Below are positions 34,057 through 42,342 of a stretch of 64,000 nucleotides of DNA, in pieces (the first letter of the stretch is position 1; every line of letters starts with the position of its first letter). A model generated the notes under the pieces. The model saw only the letters and a program-made list of their open reading frames with translations. It searched no databases and had not been told where the DNA came from. The stretch is from positions 87,854 to 151,853 of the forward strand of contig JBEKXU010000003.1 of assembly GCA_049511715.1 (NCBI GenBank), read 5' to 3'. The stretch is from JBEKHT01 sp049511715. Lineage in GTDB: Bacteria > Chloroflexota > Anaerolineae > Anaerolineales > RBG-16-64-43. A program made the position numbers and the translations under genes.

Positions 34057-35208
34057 TCAGTCCAATCTTCGGCTGGTTACCGAGGAGGCCAGCAGCAGCG
34101 CCACGACGCTATAGATGGCCAGGGCCAGGGCCTGTTCCCACAGGGAGCTTAATCCAACGCCCTTGGTAATGATCCCGCGGATGATCGTAATGTAGTAGGT
34201 CAGCGGCACCAAGTCGCCGATGACCCTCGTCCACAGGGGCATGGTCAGCCGGGGGTAAATGAAACCGGTCAGAAGCATGGCGAGAAGGTTCAGCAGGTTG
34301 GTGAACTGCTGCGCCTGCCGCTGCGTTTTTGCCAGCGTGGAGATGACCAGTCCCAGACCCATGCCCGAGACGATGAACAGGGTCGACAGGATAGCAAAAA
34401 GGCCGAGATTCCCGTTAAATGGAACCCCGAACCAGAATACTCCCAGGAACAGGATGACGGCCATGTCCAGCACGACCACCAGGACTCCTGGGATGACTTT
34501 GGCAACAATCATTTCGACTGGCCGAGCGGGACTGGCCAACAACTGTTCGAGCGTGCCGCCCTCGCGTTCCCTGACAAACGCCATGGCCGAATGAGCTACG
34601 ATGATGTTTTGAATAATCAAGGCCATCAGTCCGGGAAGGATGAAGACCAGGTCCTGGAGATCCGGGTTGTAGAGCACGCGAGTGAAGACCGTCACGGGCA
34701 GGCTTTCTGCGCCGGCGGCCAGGCCCGGTCCCGAGGAAGAGGCCGGAACCTCTTGAGCCGCGAGATTGAGGGAATACTGCTGAGCAATCGCGCTGGCCGC
34801 GCGGAAACCCGACTCAACACTAAAGGAGTCAGAGCCATCCAACAGGATCAGGGCCTTCCCTTGCCCGCGGTCGACCTCGGCCGCAAAGTTCGGAGGGATG
34901 ACCACCCCGGCTCGTATATCTCCTCGATCCATTGCTTGGCGTACCTGGGCCTCGTTCTGCAGGGTCAACGTAATGTTGAAGTATCCGGAATTCACCAGTG
35001 CCTGTACAAAATCGCGGCTGCGGTTGTCCCGGCTCTGATCAACCAGGGCTGTGGGCAGATGGTCCACTGTCAAGGAAACTGCGTAGCCGAAGAGGAAGAG
35101 CTCGACCAGCGGAAGGAGGAAGAACAGGGCCAGCGTGCGCCGGTCCCGGAGCAATTGCATGGTCTCTTTGTAGGTCAATGCTCGGAGGCGTTGGAGGGTC
35201 TTGCCCAT
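34057..35208 (-). CDS. ABC-2 type exporter permease (second)
   Basis: Membrane subunit, 383 aa, with one N-terminal helix, a large extracytoplasmic domain and about five C-terminal helices. Family segments are RDRRTLALFFLLPLVELFLFGYAV, FVREREGGTLEQLLASPARPVEMI (the coupling-helix motif REREGGTLEQL) and LTGFIYPRLTMPLW. Two nt separate it from the first permease, so they are co-translated and probably form a heterodimer. Confidence 0.92.
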   Translation of the reverse strand: MGKTLQRLRALTYKETMQLLRDRRTLALFFLLPLVELFLFGYAVSLTVDHLPTALVDQSRDNRSRDFVQALVNSGYFNITLTLQNEAQVRQAMDRGDIRAGVVIPPNFAAEVDRGQGKALILLDGSDSFSVESGFRAASAIAQQYSLNLAAQEVPASSSGPGLAAGAESLPVTVFTRVLYNPDLQDLVFILPGLMALIIQNIIVAHSAMAFVREREGGTLEQLLASPARPVEMIVAKVIPGVLVVVLDMAVILFLGVFWFGVPFNGNLGLFAILSTLFIVSGMGLGLVISTLAKTQRQAQQFTNLLNLLAMLLTGFIYPRLTMPLWTRVIGDLVPLTYYITIIRGIITKGVGLSSLWEQALALAIYSVVALLLASSVTSRRLD

Positions 35209-35210
35209 GG

Positions 35211-36344
35211 CTATTCGAGCCTCTCGCGAAAGGTCCTGACCGCCAGGAACAGGACCACCAGCAAGTACGCCAAGAGGGAAAGCACCTCATTGCCGAGTGT
35301 CTGGAGGCCAATTCCCTTGGTGATGATTCCGCGGGAAATGGGGACGAAATAGGTGACGGGGAAAAGATCCCCGACGAGACGGATCGCCAACGGCATCGTG
35401 TAGCGCGGGAAAATGAATCCTCCCAGGACCAGGGCCACCATGGTGAACAGCAGGATGAGCTGCTGGGCTTGACGCTGGTTATCCGATACGGTCGATATGA
35501 CCAAGCCCAACCCCAGGCCATTAAAGACGTAGACAAAGGCCAACCCGATGAACAGCAGAATGCTTCCCTGGAAGGGCACGTGGAACAGGAACACGCCCAA
35601 TCCGATGACCGTAAACATGTTGAACATGGCGATGCCCAGGTTTGGCACAATCTTCCCCAGCATCAATTCCATGGGTCGGATGGGAGTAACGAGGATCTGC
35701 TCGATGGTTCCCAACTCTCGCTCGCGCACAACGGCCGCCGCCGTTAGGACAATCGTCTGAGTTTGCAGCAGCATGGCGGCCAGGCCAGGAATGATGAACC
35801 ACAGATCCTTCATGTCCGGGTTATAGAGGATGCGCAAGTCGGTTTCGAGGGAGGGAACGGGTCCGGTGTTGGCCAGCTGCCCTGCTTGGTTCACCTGGGC
35901 CAGAACGATCTGGGTTGCCTCGGCGACCCCGATCGCGTTGGCTGCGCTGTAGGCGGACTGGGAAGTAAAATAGTCGGACCCGTCTACGAGAACTAGCACC
36001 TGCGCGTCTCGCTGGATGAGATGTTCCCCGTAGTCCGGGGGAATGACGATGCCGACGCTGGCCTGCCCGGCATCGATGGCCCGGATCACGTCGGACTGGT
36101 TGGCGCGCCATCCCACGACCTGGAAGTACCCGGAATCCACCATGGCATTGATGAAGTTGCGGCTGCCTTCGTCGAGGCTCTGGTCCGCAACCACGGTGGG
36201 AATGTTGCGGACGTTGGTGTTGATCGCGTAGCCGAAAAGAATCAACTGGATCAGTGGCATGGTCAGCATGACGGCCAGGGTGCTGCGGTCGCGCAGCGCT
36301 TGGGAGAATTCCTTTTGGATAATGGCCAGGATCCTCTGGAACAT
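35211..36344 (-). CDS. ABC-2 type exporter permease (first)
   Basis: Membrane subunit, 377 aa, paralogous to the following permease. It has LRDRSTLAVMLTMPLIQLILFGYAI, an extracytoplasmic domain with PPDYGEHL, VVRERELGTIEQILVTPIRPMELM and FIFPRYTMPLAIRLVGD. It starts 7 nt after the TetR stop. No HlyD-type fusion protein is present in this operon, unlike the second exporter cluster at 39951-44235. Confidence 0.92.
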   Translation of the reverse strand: MFQRILAIIQKEFSQALRDRSTLAVMLTMPLIQLILFGYAINTNVRNIPTVVADQSLDEGSRNFINAMVDSGYFQVVGWRANQSDVIRAIDAGQASVGIVIPPDYGEHLIQRDAQVLVLVDGSDYFTSQSAYSAANAIGVAEATQIVLAQVNQAGQLANTGPVPSLETDLRILYNPDMKDLWFIIPGLAAMLLQTQTIVLTAAAVVRERELGTIEQILVTPIRPMELMLGKIVPNLGIAMFNMFTVIGLGVFLFHVPFQGSILLFIGLAFVYVFNGLGLGLVISTVSDNQRQAQQLILLFTMVALVLGGFIFPRYTMPLAIRLVGDLFPVTYFVPISRGIITKGIGLQTLGNEVLSLLAYLLVVLFLAVRTFRERLE

Positions 36345-36351
36345 GCCGACT

Positions 36352-36990
36352 TCAGGCGCGAATGCGGACGATGGCGCCGTCCAGCAAGAGCGAGACCACA
36401 GTCTCGGCTAAGGCTCGACGACCCTCTGGAGAAGGAGGCGGTTCGATTCCGCGCAGCACCGGCAGAAGCGCTCCGATAAATGTGGCCACGACGATCCGGG
36501 CCCCCATCCCCGGGTCGATCGGGCGGAACGTTCCCGCCGAGACCCCGGCGGAGATGAGATCCTTCAGGTATTTTGTGATCCGGTTCGTTCGGGAAACAAC
36601 GTAGTTGTGGAGGATATCGTCATCTACCCAGGCCTCTCCAATCAGGGTGCGCGTATATACGACGTTGGTGAGAACGGTGTTCATGACGGTATCCGCCAGC
36701 CCAACCAAAGCCTTCCGATCGCTGAGGCCAAGGGTTTCGGAAAAGGCGGAATCTACCTGTTGCGCCTTCTCGGAAAGAATGGCGACCAGGACCTCGCGTT
36801 TGCTGGGGAAGTACCCGTAGAGGGTGCTCTCGCCGATGTCGGCGGCCACGGCAATGTCTTTGGTCGTGGAACCGGCGTAACCTCTCTCGGCAAACAGGCG
36901 CGCGGCCGCATCCATGATCTCCTTGCGCTGGCGGAGGACATGGCGTTCTCGGCGGGAGGATCCTGCGGGGTCAGCGGGCTCGGGTGACAT
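36352..36990 (-). CDS. TetR-family regulator of the ABC exporter operon
   Basis: Repressor with an N-terminal TetR helix-turn-helix: RKEIMDAAARLFAERGYAGS, then TTKDIAVAADIGESTLYGYF and SKREVLVAIL. The ligand domain ends with the helix containing EGRRALAETVVSLLLDG. ATG 36990 follows GGGAG at 5 nt; a TTG at 37002 would add four residues. It is the first gene of the exporter operon, and its own promoter region carries repeated half-sites, so it most likely represses itself and the exporter until an inducing compound binds. Confidence 0.93.
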   Translation of the reverse strand: MSPEPADPAGSSRRERHVLRQRKEIMDAAARLFAERGYAGSTTKDIAVAADIGESTLYGYFPSKREVLVAILSEKAQQVDSAFSETLGLSDRKALVGLADTVMNTVLTNVVYTRTLIGEAWVDDDILHNYVVSRTNRITKYLKDLISAGVSAGTFRPIDPGMGARIVVATFIGALLPVLRGIEPPPSPEGRRALAETVVSLLLDGAIVRIRA

Positions 36991-37001
36991 ACGTGCTCCC
37001 A

Positions 37002-37068
37002 ACGGAACTCAATTCCGAACAAAAAGGAGGTGGCGCTCGGATTCCGAGCAAAGGGTCGGAAATCGAGC
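37002..37068 (-). promoter_or_regulatory. Candidate TetR operator array
   Basis: The half-site TTCCGA/TCGGAA occurs exactly at 37013-37018, 37042-37047 and 37056-37061, and with one mismatch (ACGGAA) at 37002-37007. These pair as inverted repeats: CGGAA-N5-TTCCG at 37003-37017 and TTCCGA-N8-TCGGAA at 37042-37061. GCTCGG-ATT-CCGAGC (37035-37049) is a perfect palindrome. All lie just downstream of the -10 box, where a repressor would block transcription. Confidence 0.65.
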
Positions 37069-37070
37069 AA

Positions 37071-37099
37071 CTATTACATCCATACGGCCAACCTGTCAA
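37071..37099 (-). promoter_or_regulatory. Sigma-70-type promoter of the TetR/ABC operon
   Basis: On the minus strand, a consensus TTGACA (37099-37094) is followed after exactly 17 nt by TAATAG (37076-37071). Transcription would start near 37064, inside the operator array, leaving a leader of about 75 nt before the TetR ATG. The -10 is only a partial match. Confidence 0.65.
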
Positions 37100-37410
37100 G
37101 TGAAGACGGGGGCCAGGTTGGAGGAGTCTTCAGCGAGAGCCGCCGTTGCCCGGGCCACTTGGCCATACGCCCAAGGGTTCAAAAGCCTGGCGGCTGGGCA
37201 GAGCAAGCCCCCTCGATCTGGCCAACCCTGGGAGGGACAGAGAATGTTCTTTCCGGCAGGGCGTCGTGAATAATTAGAAAGGCGGCATGAGAGTCTCCGA
37301 CCCTCAGAGCTTGAGGAGCCAACTGCCGCGCGGCACCGCCCGGCGGCTGATTTTCGCCGCGCAATAGGCCGAAGGTCCGTTCTTGATCGCGCCTTGCTCA
37401 CCGCAAAGGA
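37100..37410. other. Gap upstream of the frameshifted hydrolase
   Basis: About 310 nt with no gene seen. It lies between the divergent TetR promoter and the hydrolase reading frame. Confidence 0.4.
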
Positions 37411-38216
37411 GTGGTTGCAAGCTTGAAAAACCTCAGAAGCTACGGAGACCCGCCCTTCACAGTAGCCGTCATTCACGGCGGCCCAGGGGCTGTTGGCGAG
37501 ATGGCCCCGGTGGCTCGCGAACTCGCTCTCAACTGGAGTGTGCTGGAGCCTCTGCAGACGGCAGGTTCGCTTGAGGGCCAGGTCGAGGAACTGAAAAAAG
37601 TCTTGAAGAACTGGGGTCATCCCCCGCTGACCCTGATCGGCCATTCCTGGGGAGCCTGGTTGAGCTTCATCCTCGCGGCTCGCCATCCCGAATGCGTCAG
37701 GAAGCTCATTCTCGTTGGAAGCGGACCTTCACCGAGGAATACGCTGCCTCCGTCCAAGCGGCCCGATTCAGTCGCCTGAGCGCCGTGGAGCGGGCTGAGT
37801 TTGAGGCCATTCGATGCGGTTTGGAGAAACCCGGTGCGGAGGGCAAAGCGGAGCTCATGTCCCGACTGGAGAGGTTAGCTTCCAAGACAGACCAATACCA
37901 TCCGGTTCCCCAGGAGCCGAAGCCAGCCCAGTCCGGGAGTTGGGATGGGGATGTCTTTTCCGGCGTCTGGAAGGAAGCCTCCGAAATGCGAAGGACCGGA
38001 AGGCTACTGGGTCTTGCGATGCAGATCGCTTGCCCAGTGACGGCAATCCATGGTGACTACGACCCACATCCCGCCGAGGGGGTCCGAGCGCCGCTTTGCT
38101 CCAGACTGAGCCAGTTTCGCTTCACATTGCTGGAGAATTGTGGGCACACTCCCTGGATTGAGGAAGAGGCGCGGCGTCGCTTCTACCAGGTCCTTTGGCA
38201 AGAACTCCAGGATTAG
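37411..38216 (+). pseudogene. Frameshifted alpha/beta hydrolase (proline iminopeptidase-like)
   Basis: A single alpha/beta hydrolase is split between two frames. The first (from 37411) has the oxyanion loop HGGPGAVGEM and nucleophile elbow GHSWGAW, then leaves homology after KLILVGSGP. The second frame continues with FTEEYAASVQAARFSRLSA and later holds the catalytic Asp (HGDYDPHPAEG) and His (ENCGHTPWIEE). Restoring one T near 37727-37730 would join them. All three catalytic residues survive, so this is a recent lesion, a programmed event or a base-calling error. The start is GTG 37411 or TTG 37423 behind AAAGGAG. Confidence 0.85.
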
Positions 38217-39229
38217 AACCTGGGGGCCGACCTGGGGTAGGATCGGCTTTGACTGGAACCCGGCTGGGATTCCAGGGTTTTGGGCAAGTGGGCCCGTGAG
38301 GATTTCCTCGTCCGGCGTACGAAGGGAAGAGGCCGACACAGGCCTGGTGAGTGAGCTGGCCTGCTGGACATGGCGCCGTCCAGCTTGTGATGAAGCTGGG
38401 TTGGGATGACGCCTGGGATTCGTAGGGCTGGCCCTCCCGTGGCAGGGGCGTTGGATCCCATTATTCAAGGTCTTTGGGCGGTCGTCCGTGACTCAAGCGG
38501 CCTGATCATGGGTGACCGGCACCCGTTGGCCGTCCAGTGCTGGGCTTGTGCTTGGGCGCGGGGTGCTGCTCCATGGTCACTTTCGTGGGTTTGAAGGGAT
38601 CGGGTCGAGTCAGCCCATGCACCCGAAGCGAGGGCAGTCAAGGGAATGGGTTTGGAGACCTTTGGCGAACCCGCCCACTGATTCGGGTCACGTGGTCCAT
38701 GCTCGGTTGGGGAGACAGCATCCTTCTCTCCGCCCCGAAACTTGTCCAATAGCCGGTCACGCCCGGAAAGGACGAGAGGCCTACCCCTTGGACCTTTTGG
38801 AGTTGGGAAGGTCCCAAGGCCTCGCCGTGTGTCAACAGAGGTCGAAAGCCGGTCCAGAATCAGCGGTTGAAAAGTAGGCCACTTTGTACCTAACTCGAGG
38901 CCTCCGCATGGGAGGCCTTGAGCTTGTGCTCACGTACCCCTGGCTGAGGAAATTCTCAAGCACCGCTCCGAGTCAATGCCACCTCACCCAGACCGAATCC
39001 ACCACCAAGGCTGAGCAAACCAGGAAGTCGCCACCATGGGCTGGGGAAGCCTTTCTTGCCTGCCAAGGACGGGCCTTTCCCGAACGGCCCACGGCGAACG
39101 AATCCCATTGGGATTCATAGAGGGACGGACACTGGGTGAGAACAGATGTTCTGCGAGGGTCACCTTGACCCCTGGACCTGCCTTTCCGCTTCGAGATCCG
39201 AGCAAGAAACAGACTGATGCAATTCGGAC
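38217..39229. other. Gene-free gap of about 1 kb
   Basis: No frame on either strand shows a domain. It contains a strong hairpin (38894-38922) and a small palindrome GAATCCC-ATT-GGGATTC at 39100-39116, about 115 nt upstream of the MarR promoter. Otherwise nothing is recognised. Confidence 0.45.
38894..38922. terminator. Strong hairpin, possible terminator
   Basis: CTCGAGGCCTCC and GGAGGCCTTGAG pair over 12 bp with one G-U, around a 5-nt loop (GCATG). No T-run follows. It is about 680 nt past the hydrolase end, so its partner gene is unclear. Confidence 0.35.
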
Positions 39230-39258
39230 TTGACATGAAGAATATTCCGAAATAGAAT
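39230..39258 (+). promoter_or_regulatory. Sigma-70-type promoter of the MarR/ABC operon
   Basis: TTGACA (39230-39235) and TAGAAT (39253-39258) are separated by exactly 17 nt, an almost ideal housekeeping promoter in an AT-rich island. The predicted start near 39265 lies about 44 nt before the MarR ATG at 39309. Confidence 0.8.
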
Positions 39259-39293
39259 ATTCGCCAGTCTGAAATATATAGATGCTGAAATAT
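39240..39293 (+). promoter_or_regulatory. Candidate MarR operators over the promoter
   Basis: The palindrome GAATATTC occurs at 39240-39247 (inside the -35/-10 spacer) and again at 39255-39262 (overlapping the -10), centres 15 nt apart. Downstream, CTGAAATAT occurs at 39269-39277 and 39285-39293, a 16-nt period. Such sites would let MarR dimers occlude RNA polymerase and shut off the operon. Confidence 0.65.
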
Positions 39294-39308
39294 TGGGGGG
39301 TCGGGAAT

Positions 39309-39824
39309 ATGCAACCGCGAGAATCCAAGCTGTGGGCAAAACGGGAGCCGCAGATTTCCGAGATCACCCAGCGTCTGCTGCGTCTGAGGCCCAGGTTCAG
39401 GGTGGCGCTGCCAGAGAACTTGCTCAAGCTGAGGAACCAGTATCTTGCCATTGGGTCAGCCGCCAGGGTCGAAGGGCCGCACGACTTCAATCTCTTCTAC
39501 AACGTCGGCGTCGTGCTGTCGCATCACCCCAATCCCATCACGATGGGGGAACTCAGCCATGAGCTGGATGTCCCCCTCAGCACCGCCACGCGCATCATGG
39601 ACTGGATGGTCGACAACGGTTACGCCCAGAGGTTGCCGGATCCCGAGGACCGGCGCGTGGTGCGAGTGGCTCTGACCCCGGCCAGCCTGGAGGTTTACCG
39701 CACGATCCATGAGTTCATCATGGAGAAGGTCGAACGGATCCTGGATCAGCTCACTCCGGATGAATGTGATGTCTTCCTATCTCTCTTGCGGAAGGTTCTG
39801 GATGCTCTCGAGCAAGCGACCTGA
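39309..39824 (+). CDS. MarR-family regulator of the second ABC exporter operon
   Basis: Winged-helix repressor of about 171 aa. The DNA-binding domain is seen in ITMGELSHELDVPLSTATRIMDWMVDNGYAQRLPDPEDRRVVRVALTP, with the DxRD-like wing as DPEDRR. The ATG at 39309 follows a G-rich stretch; the ATG at 39282 is possible but would have only a ~17-nt leader and no SD. It is transcribed from the 39230 promoter and sits 126 nt before the permease, so it likely autoregulates and controls the exporter. Confidence 0.92.
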   Translation: MQPRESKLWAKREPQISEITQRLLRLRPRFRVALPENLLKLRNQYLAIGSAARVEGPHDFNLFYNVGVVLSHHPNPITMGELSHELDVPLSTATRIMDWMVDNGYAQRLPDPEDRRVVRVALTPASLEVYRTIHEFIMEKVERILDQLTPDECDVFLSLLRKVLDALEQAT

Positions 39825-39950
39825 AGGGACCCTCCGGGCAGACGACTCCAGATCCGATAGTGGCAAATCCGAGATGTGCCACCCCTTCACCGACCGAGCC
39901 AGAAGGGGTTCTTATTCGCCGTCCGGCGCGGGTCAAAAGGAATCAAACCT

Positions 39951-41078
39951 ATGAGACGTTTTCGAGCCCTGATCAAGAAGGAAATCCTGCACATGGTGCG
40001 GGACCCGCGCACGCTGGTGTTCATCTTCATCATGCCGATCCTGCAGCTGGTGCTGCTTGGCTACGCTACCAACACGGACATCAAGAATGTCCCCACCGTG
40101 ATATTCGACCAGGACAACAGCCCGCAGAGCCAATCTCTGCTAGACGCTTTCCACAACACCGGCTATTTCTCGTTCAACTACGTCGCCTACAACGACACCG
40201 ACGTCAACAACTTGATCGAGGGGGGAAAGGTCAAGGTGGCGATTGTCATTCCCCCCACCTACAGCAGGGATCTGGAGTCTCACCAGACCGCCCAGGTGTC
40301 CGTCCTGATCGACGGCTCCGACCCGACCACGGCACAGCAGGTACTCGCCGCCGCCACCCTGGCTGGCCAGGCGCAGGGCGCGGACATCCTCACCCAGGAG
40401 TTGAGCCAGTTCGGGTCCGCCGCCGGGCTATCGTCGCCCATCGACGTCCGCACTCGGGTTCTCTACAACCCCGACCTGCTTAGCACATACAACATCGTTC
40501 CGGGGCTGGTGGCGATGATCCTGTTCACCACGGCTACGAACCTGACGGCCACTTCCATCGTTCGGGAACGGGAATTGGGGACCATCGAACAGCTCATTGT
40601 GACTCCCATTCGAAATTACGAGCTGGTGCTGGCCAAGATCACCCCATATATCATCGTCTCCTTCGCCAATACCCTGTTGATCCTAGCGATTGGGACTTTC
40701 TGGTTCGACGTTCCCATTCGGGGCAGTGTGTGGCTGCTCCTGGCGATGACGGGCTTGTATCTTCTGCCCTGCTTGGGCATCGGCCTGGTGATCTCTACCA
40801 TCGCCCGCACTCAACGACAGGCCCAGTTCATGACCATGCCGATCATGCTGCCCTCCATGATGCTTTCGGGGTTCATTTTTCCGATTAGTGCGCTGCCGGT
40901 TGCTCTGCAGGTCGTGGGGTACATGTTCCCCCTGACTTACTACATCATCTTGATGCGGAGCATTGTGGTGAAGGGCACGGGCCTGAGTTTCCTCGTGCCG
41001 CAAGTGCTGATCCTGGCGGGCTTTGCGGTTGTGTTCCTGGGGCTTGCCGCCCTGCGGTTCCGCAAGACCCTGGACTAG
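39951..41078 (+). CDS. ABC-2 type exporter permease
   Basis: Membrane subunit of 375 aa, of the YbhS/YhhJ type. It shares with the permeases at 34057 and 35211 the segments VRDPRTLVFIFIMPILQLVLLGYAT, PPTYSRDL, IVRERELGTIEQLIVTPIRNYELV and LSGFIFPISALPVALQ. ATG 39951 has AAAAGGA 9 nt upstream. It is the only permease in this operon, although two ATPases follow, so it should act as a homodimer unless a partner permease is encoded elsewhere. Confidence 0.92.
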   Translation: MRRFRALIKKEILHMVRDPRTLVFIFIMPILQLVLLGYATNTDIKNVPTVIFDQDNSPQSQSLLDAFHNTGYFSFNYVAYNDTDVNNLIEGGKVKVAIVIPPTYSRDLESHQTAQVSVLIDGSDPTTAQQVLAAATLAGQAQGADILTQELSQFGSAAGLSSPIDVRTRVLYNPDLLSTYNIVPGLVAMILFTTATNLTATSIVRERELGTIEQLIVTPIRNYELVLAKITPYIIVSFANTLLILAIGTFWFDVPIRGSVWLLLAMTGLYLLPCLGIGLVISTIARTQRQAQFMTMPIMLPSMMLSGFIFPISALPVALQVVGYMFPLTYYIILMRSIVVKGTGLSFLVPQVLILAGFAVVFLGLAALRFRKTLD

Positions 41079-41115
41079 AAACGAACGAGATCGAGGAAAA
41101 AGAGAGGAAGTTGCC

Positions 41116-42342
41116 ATGAAGAGACTAGCCATTCGAGTGATTGGGATCCTGCTGGTGCTGGCGGTGCTGGGGGGAGGGGTGTGGTACTTCTTCCTGCGGC
41201 CGTCGGCTTCTGACGCGGCCGCGCTGACGGCTTCGGGGACCGTGGAGACGACGACGGTGGACATTTCGCCGCAAGAGTCGGGCCAGGTGGCGTCGGTGCG
41301 GGTGCAGGAGGGGGACAGCGTGAAGGCCGGGGAGGTGCTGTTTACCCTGGACGACACTCTGCTGGAGGCGCAGCGCAATGTGGCGGCGGCCAACCTCGCG
41401 GCGACCCAGGCCAACGAGGAGTCGGAACAGGTGTCGGCGCAGGAAGCTCTGGACAACCTGCTGCGGTCGGATACGCCGCGGGCGCAGGCGCAGCTGGCCC
41501 TGGCGAACGCGCAGAAGGCGCTGACGGACGCGACGACGAACTACAACAACGTGGTGCTGGACCCGGAGAAGGGGGCGCTGCTGGACGCGCAGGACTGGGC
41601 GGACAAGGCGAAGTCGCATCTGACTTACGTCGAGAAGAATCACGGTCCGGGCTGGGTGGGCTTCTTCCAGATCCGGTATGCCTTCGAGCAGTACAGCAAA
41701 GCGCTGCAGGATGAGCAGTCGGCGTACAACGCCTACGTTCACACGGGGTCCTCGGGGGTGGCGACCACGAAATCGACGCAGGACATTGTGAGCGGGCAGT
41801 ATGCGGTGGCCCAGGCGGCGGTGGCGGATGCGGAATACAACCTGAGCCGGGTGGCAGACGGGCCGAACCCGCAGGACGTGGAGGCGGCCCAGGCGCGGGT
41901 GGCGGCGGCCAAGGCGATGCTGGCCCAGGCCCAGTCCAACGTGAACCTGATCAATGCCGAGATTGCGAAGCTGACGGTGACGGCGCCGGTGGACAGCATC
42001 GTGCTGACGCGGTCCGTGGAGCCGGGGGAGATGATCACTGCGGGAGGGGTGGCGCTGGAGCTGGGGGAGTTGTCGAACCTGACGATCACGGTGTACGTGC
42101 CGGAGGATCAAATCGGGGACATCTTGCTGGGGCAAGGGGCCACGATGACCGTGGACTCGTTCCCGGGGCAGAAGTTCAGCGCGTCCGTGACCTACATCTC
42201 GGATCAGGCGGAATTCACCCCGCGCAACGTGGAGACCGTGTCGGGGCGGGAGTCGACCGTCTTTGCAGTCAAGTTGCACCTGGATAATGCGAACGGCCAG
42301 CTCAAGCCGGGCATGCCCGGCGATGTCACCTTTAACCAGTAA
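41116..42342 (+). CDS. HlyD-family membrane fusion protein (YbhG-like)
   Basis: Periplasmic or extracytoplasmic adaptor, 408 aa. One N-terminal membrane anchor (about 5-25) is followed by a lipoyl-like half (GTVETTTVDISPQESGQVAS, VQEGDSVKAGEVLFTLDD), a long Ala/Gln-rich coiled-coil hairpin (about 70-275), the second lipoyl half (LTVTAPVDSIVLTRSVEPGE), and a beta-barrel (LTITVYVPEDQIGDI). Third positions are unusually G/C-rich, with long runs of GCG/GTG/CTG, more than in its neighbours. AGGAAG lies 5 nt before ATG 41116. The stop overlaps the next start (TAATG). Confidence 0.93.
   Translation: MKRLAIRVIGILLVLAVLGGGVWYFFLRPSASDAAALTASGTVETTTVDISPQESGQVASVRVQEGDSVKAGEVLFTLDDTLLEAQRNVAAANLAATQANEESEQVSAQEALDNLLRSDTPRAQAQLALANAQKALTDATTNYNNVVLDPEKGALLDAQDWADKAKSHLTYVEKNHGPGWVGFFQIRYAFEQYSKALQDEQSAYNAYVHTGSSGVATTKSTQDIVSGQYAVAQAAVADAEYNLSRVADGPNPQDVEAAQARVAAAKAMLAQAQSNVNLINAEIAKLTVTAPVDSIVLTRSVEPGEMITAGGVALELGELSNLTITVYVPEDQIGDILLGQGATMTVDSFPGQKFSASVTYISDQAEFTPRNVETVSGRESTVFAVKLHLDNANGQLKPGMPGDVTFNQ

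Noticed and set aside
36430..36460. GGTTCGATTCC resembling a tRNA T-arm
   Set aside because: It lies inside the TetR gene and no acceptor, D or anticodon stems can be built around it.
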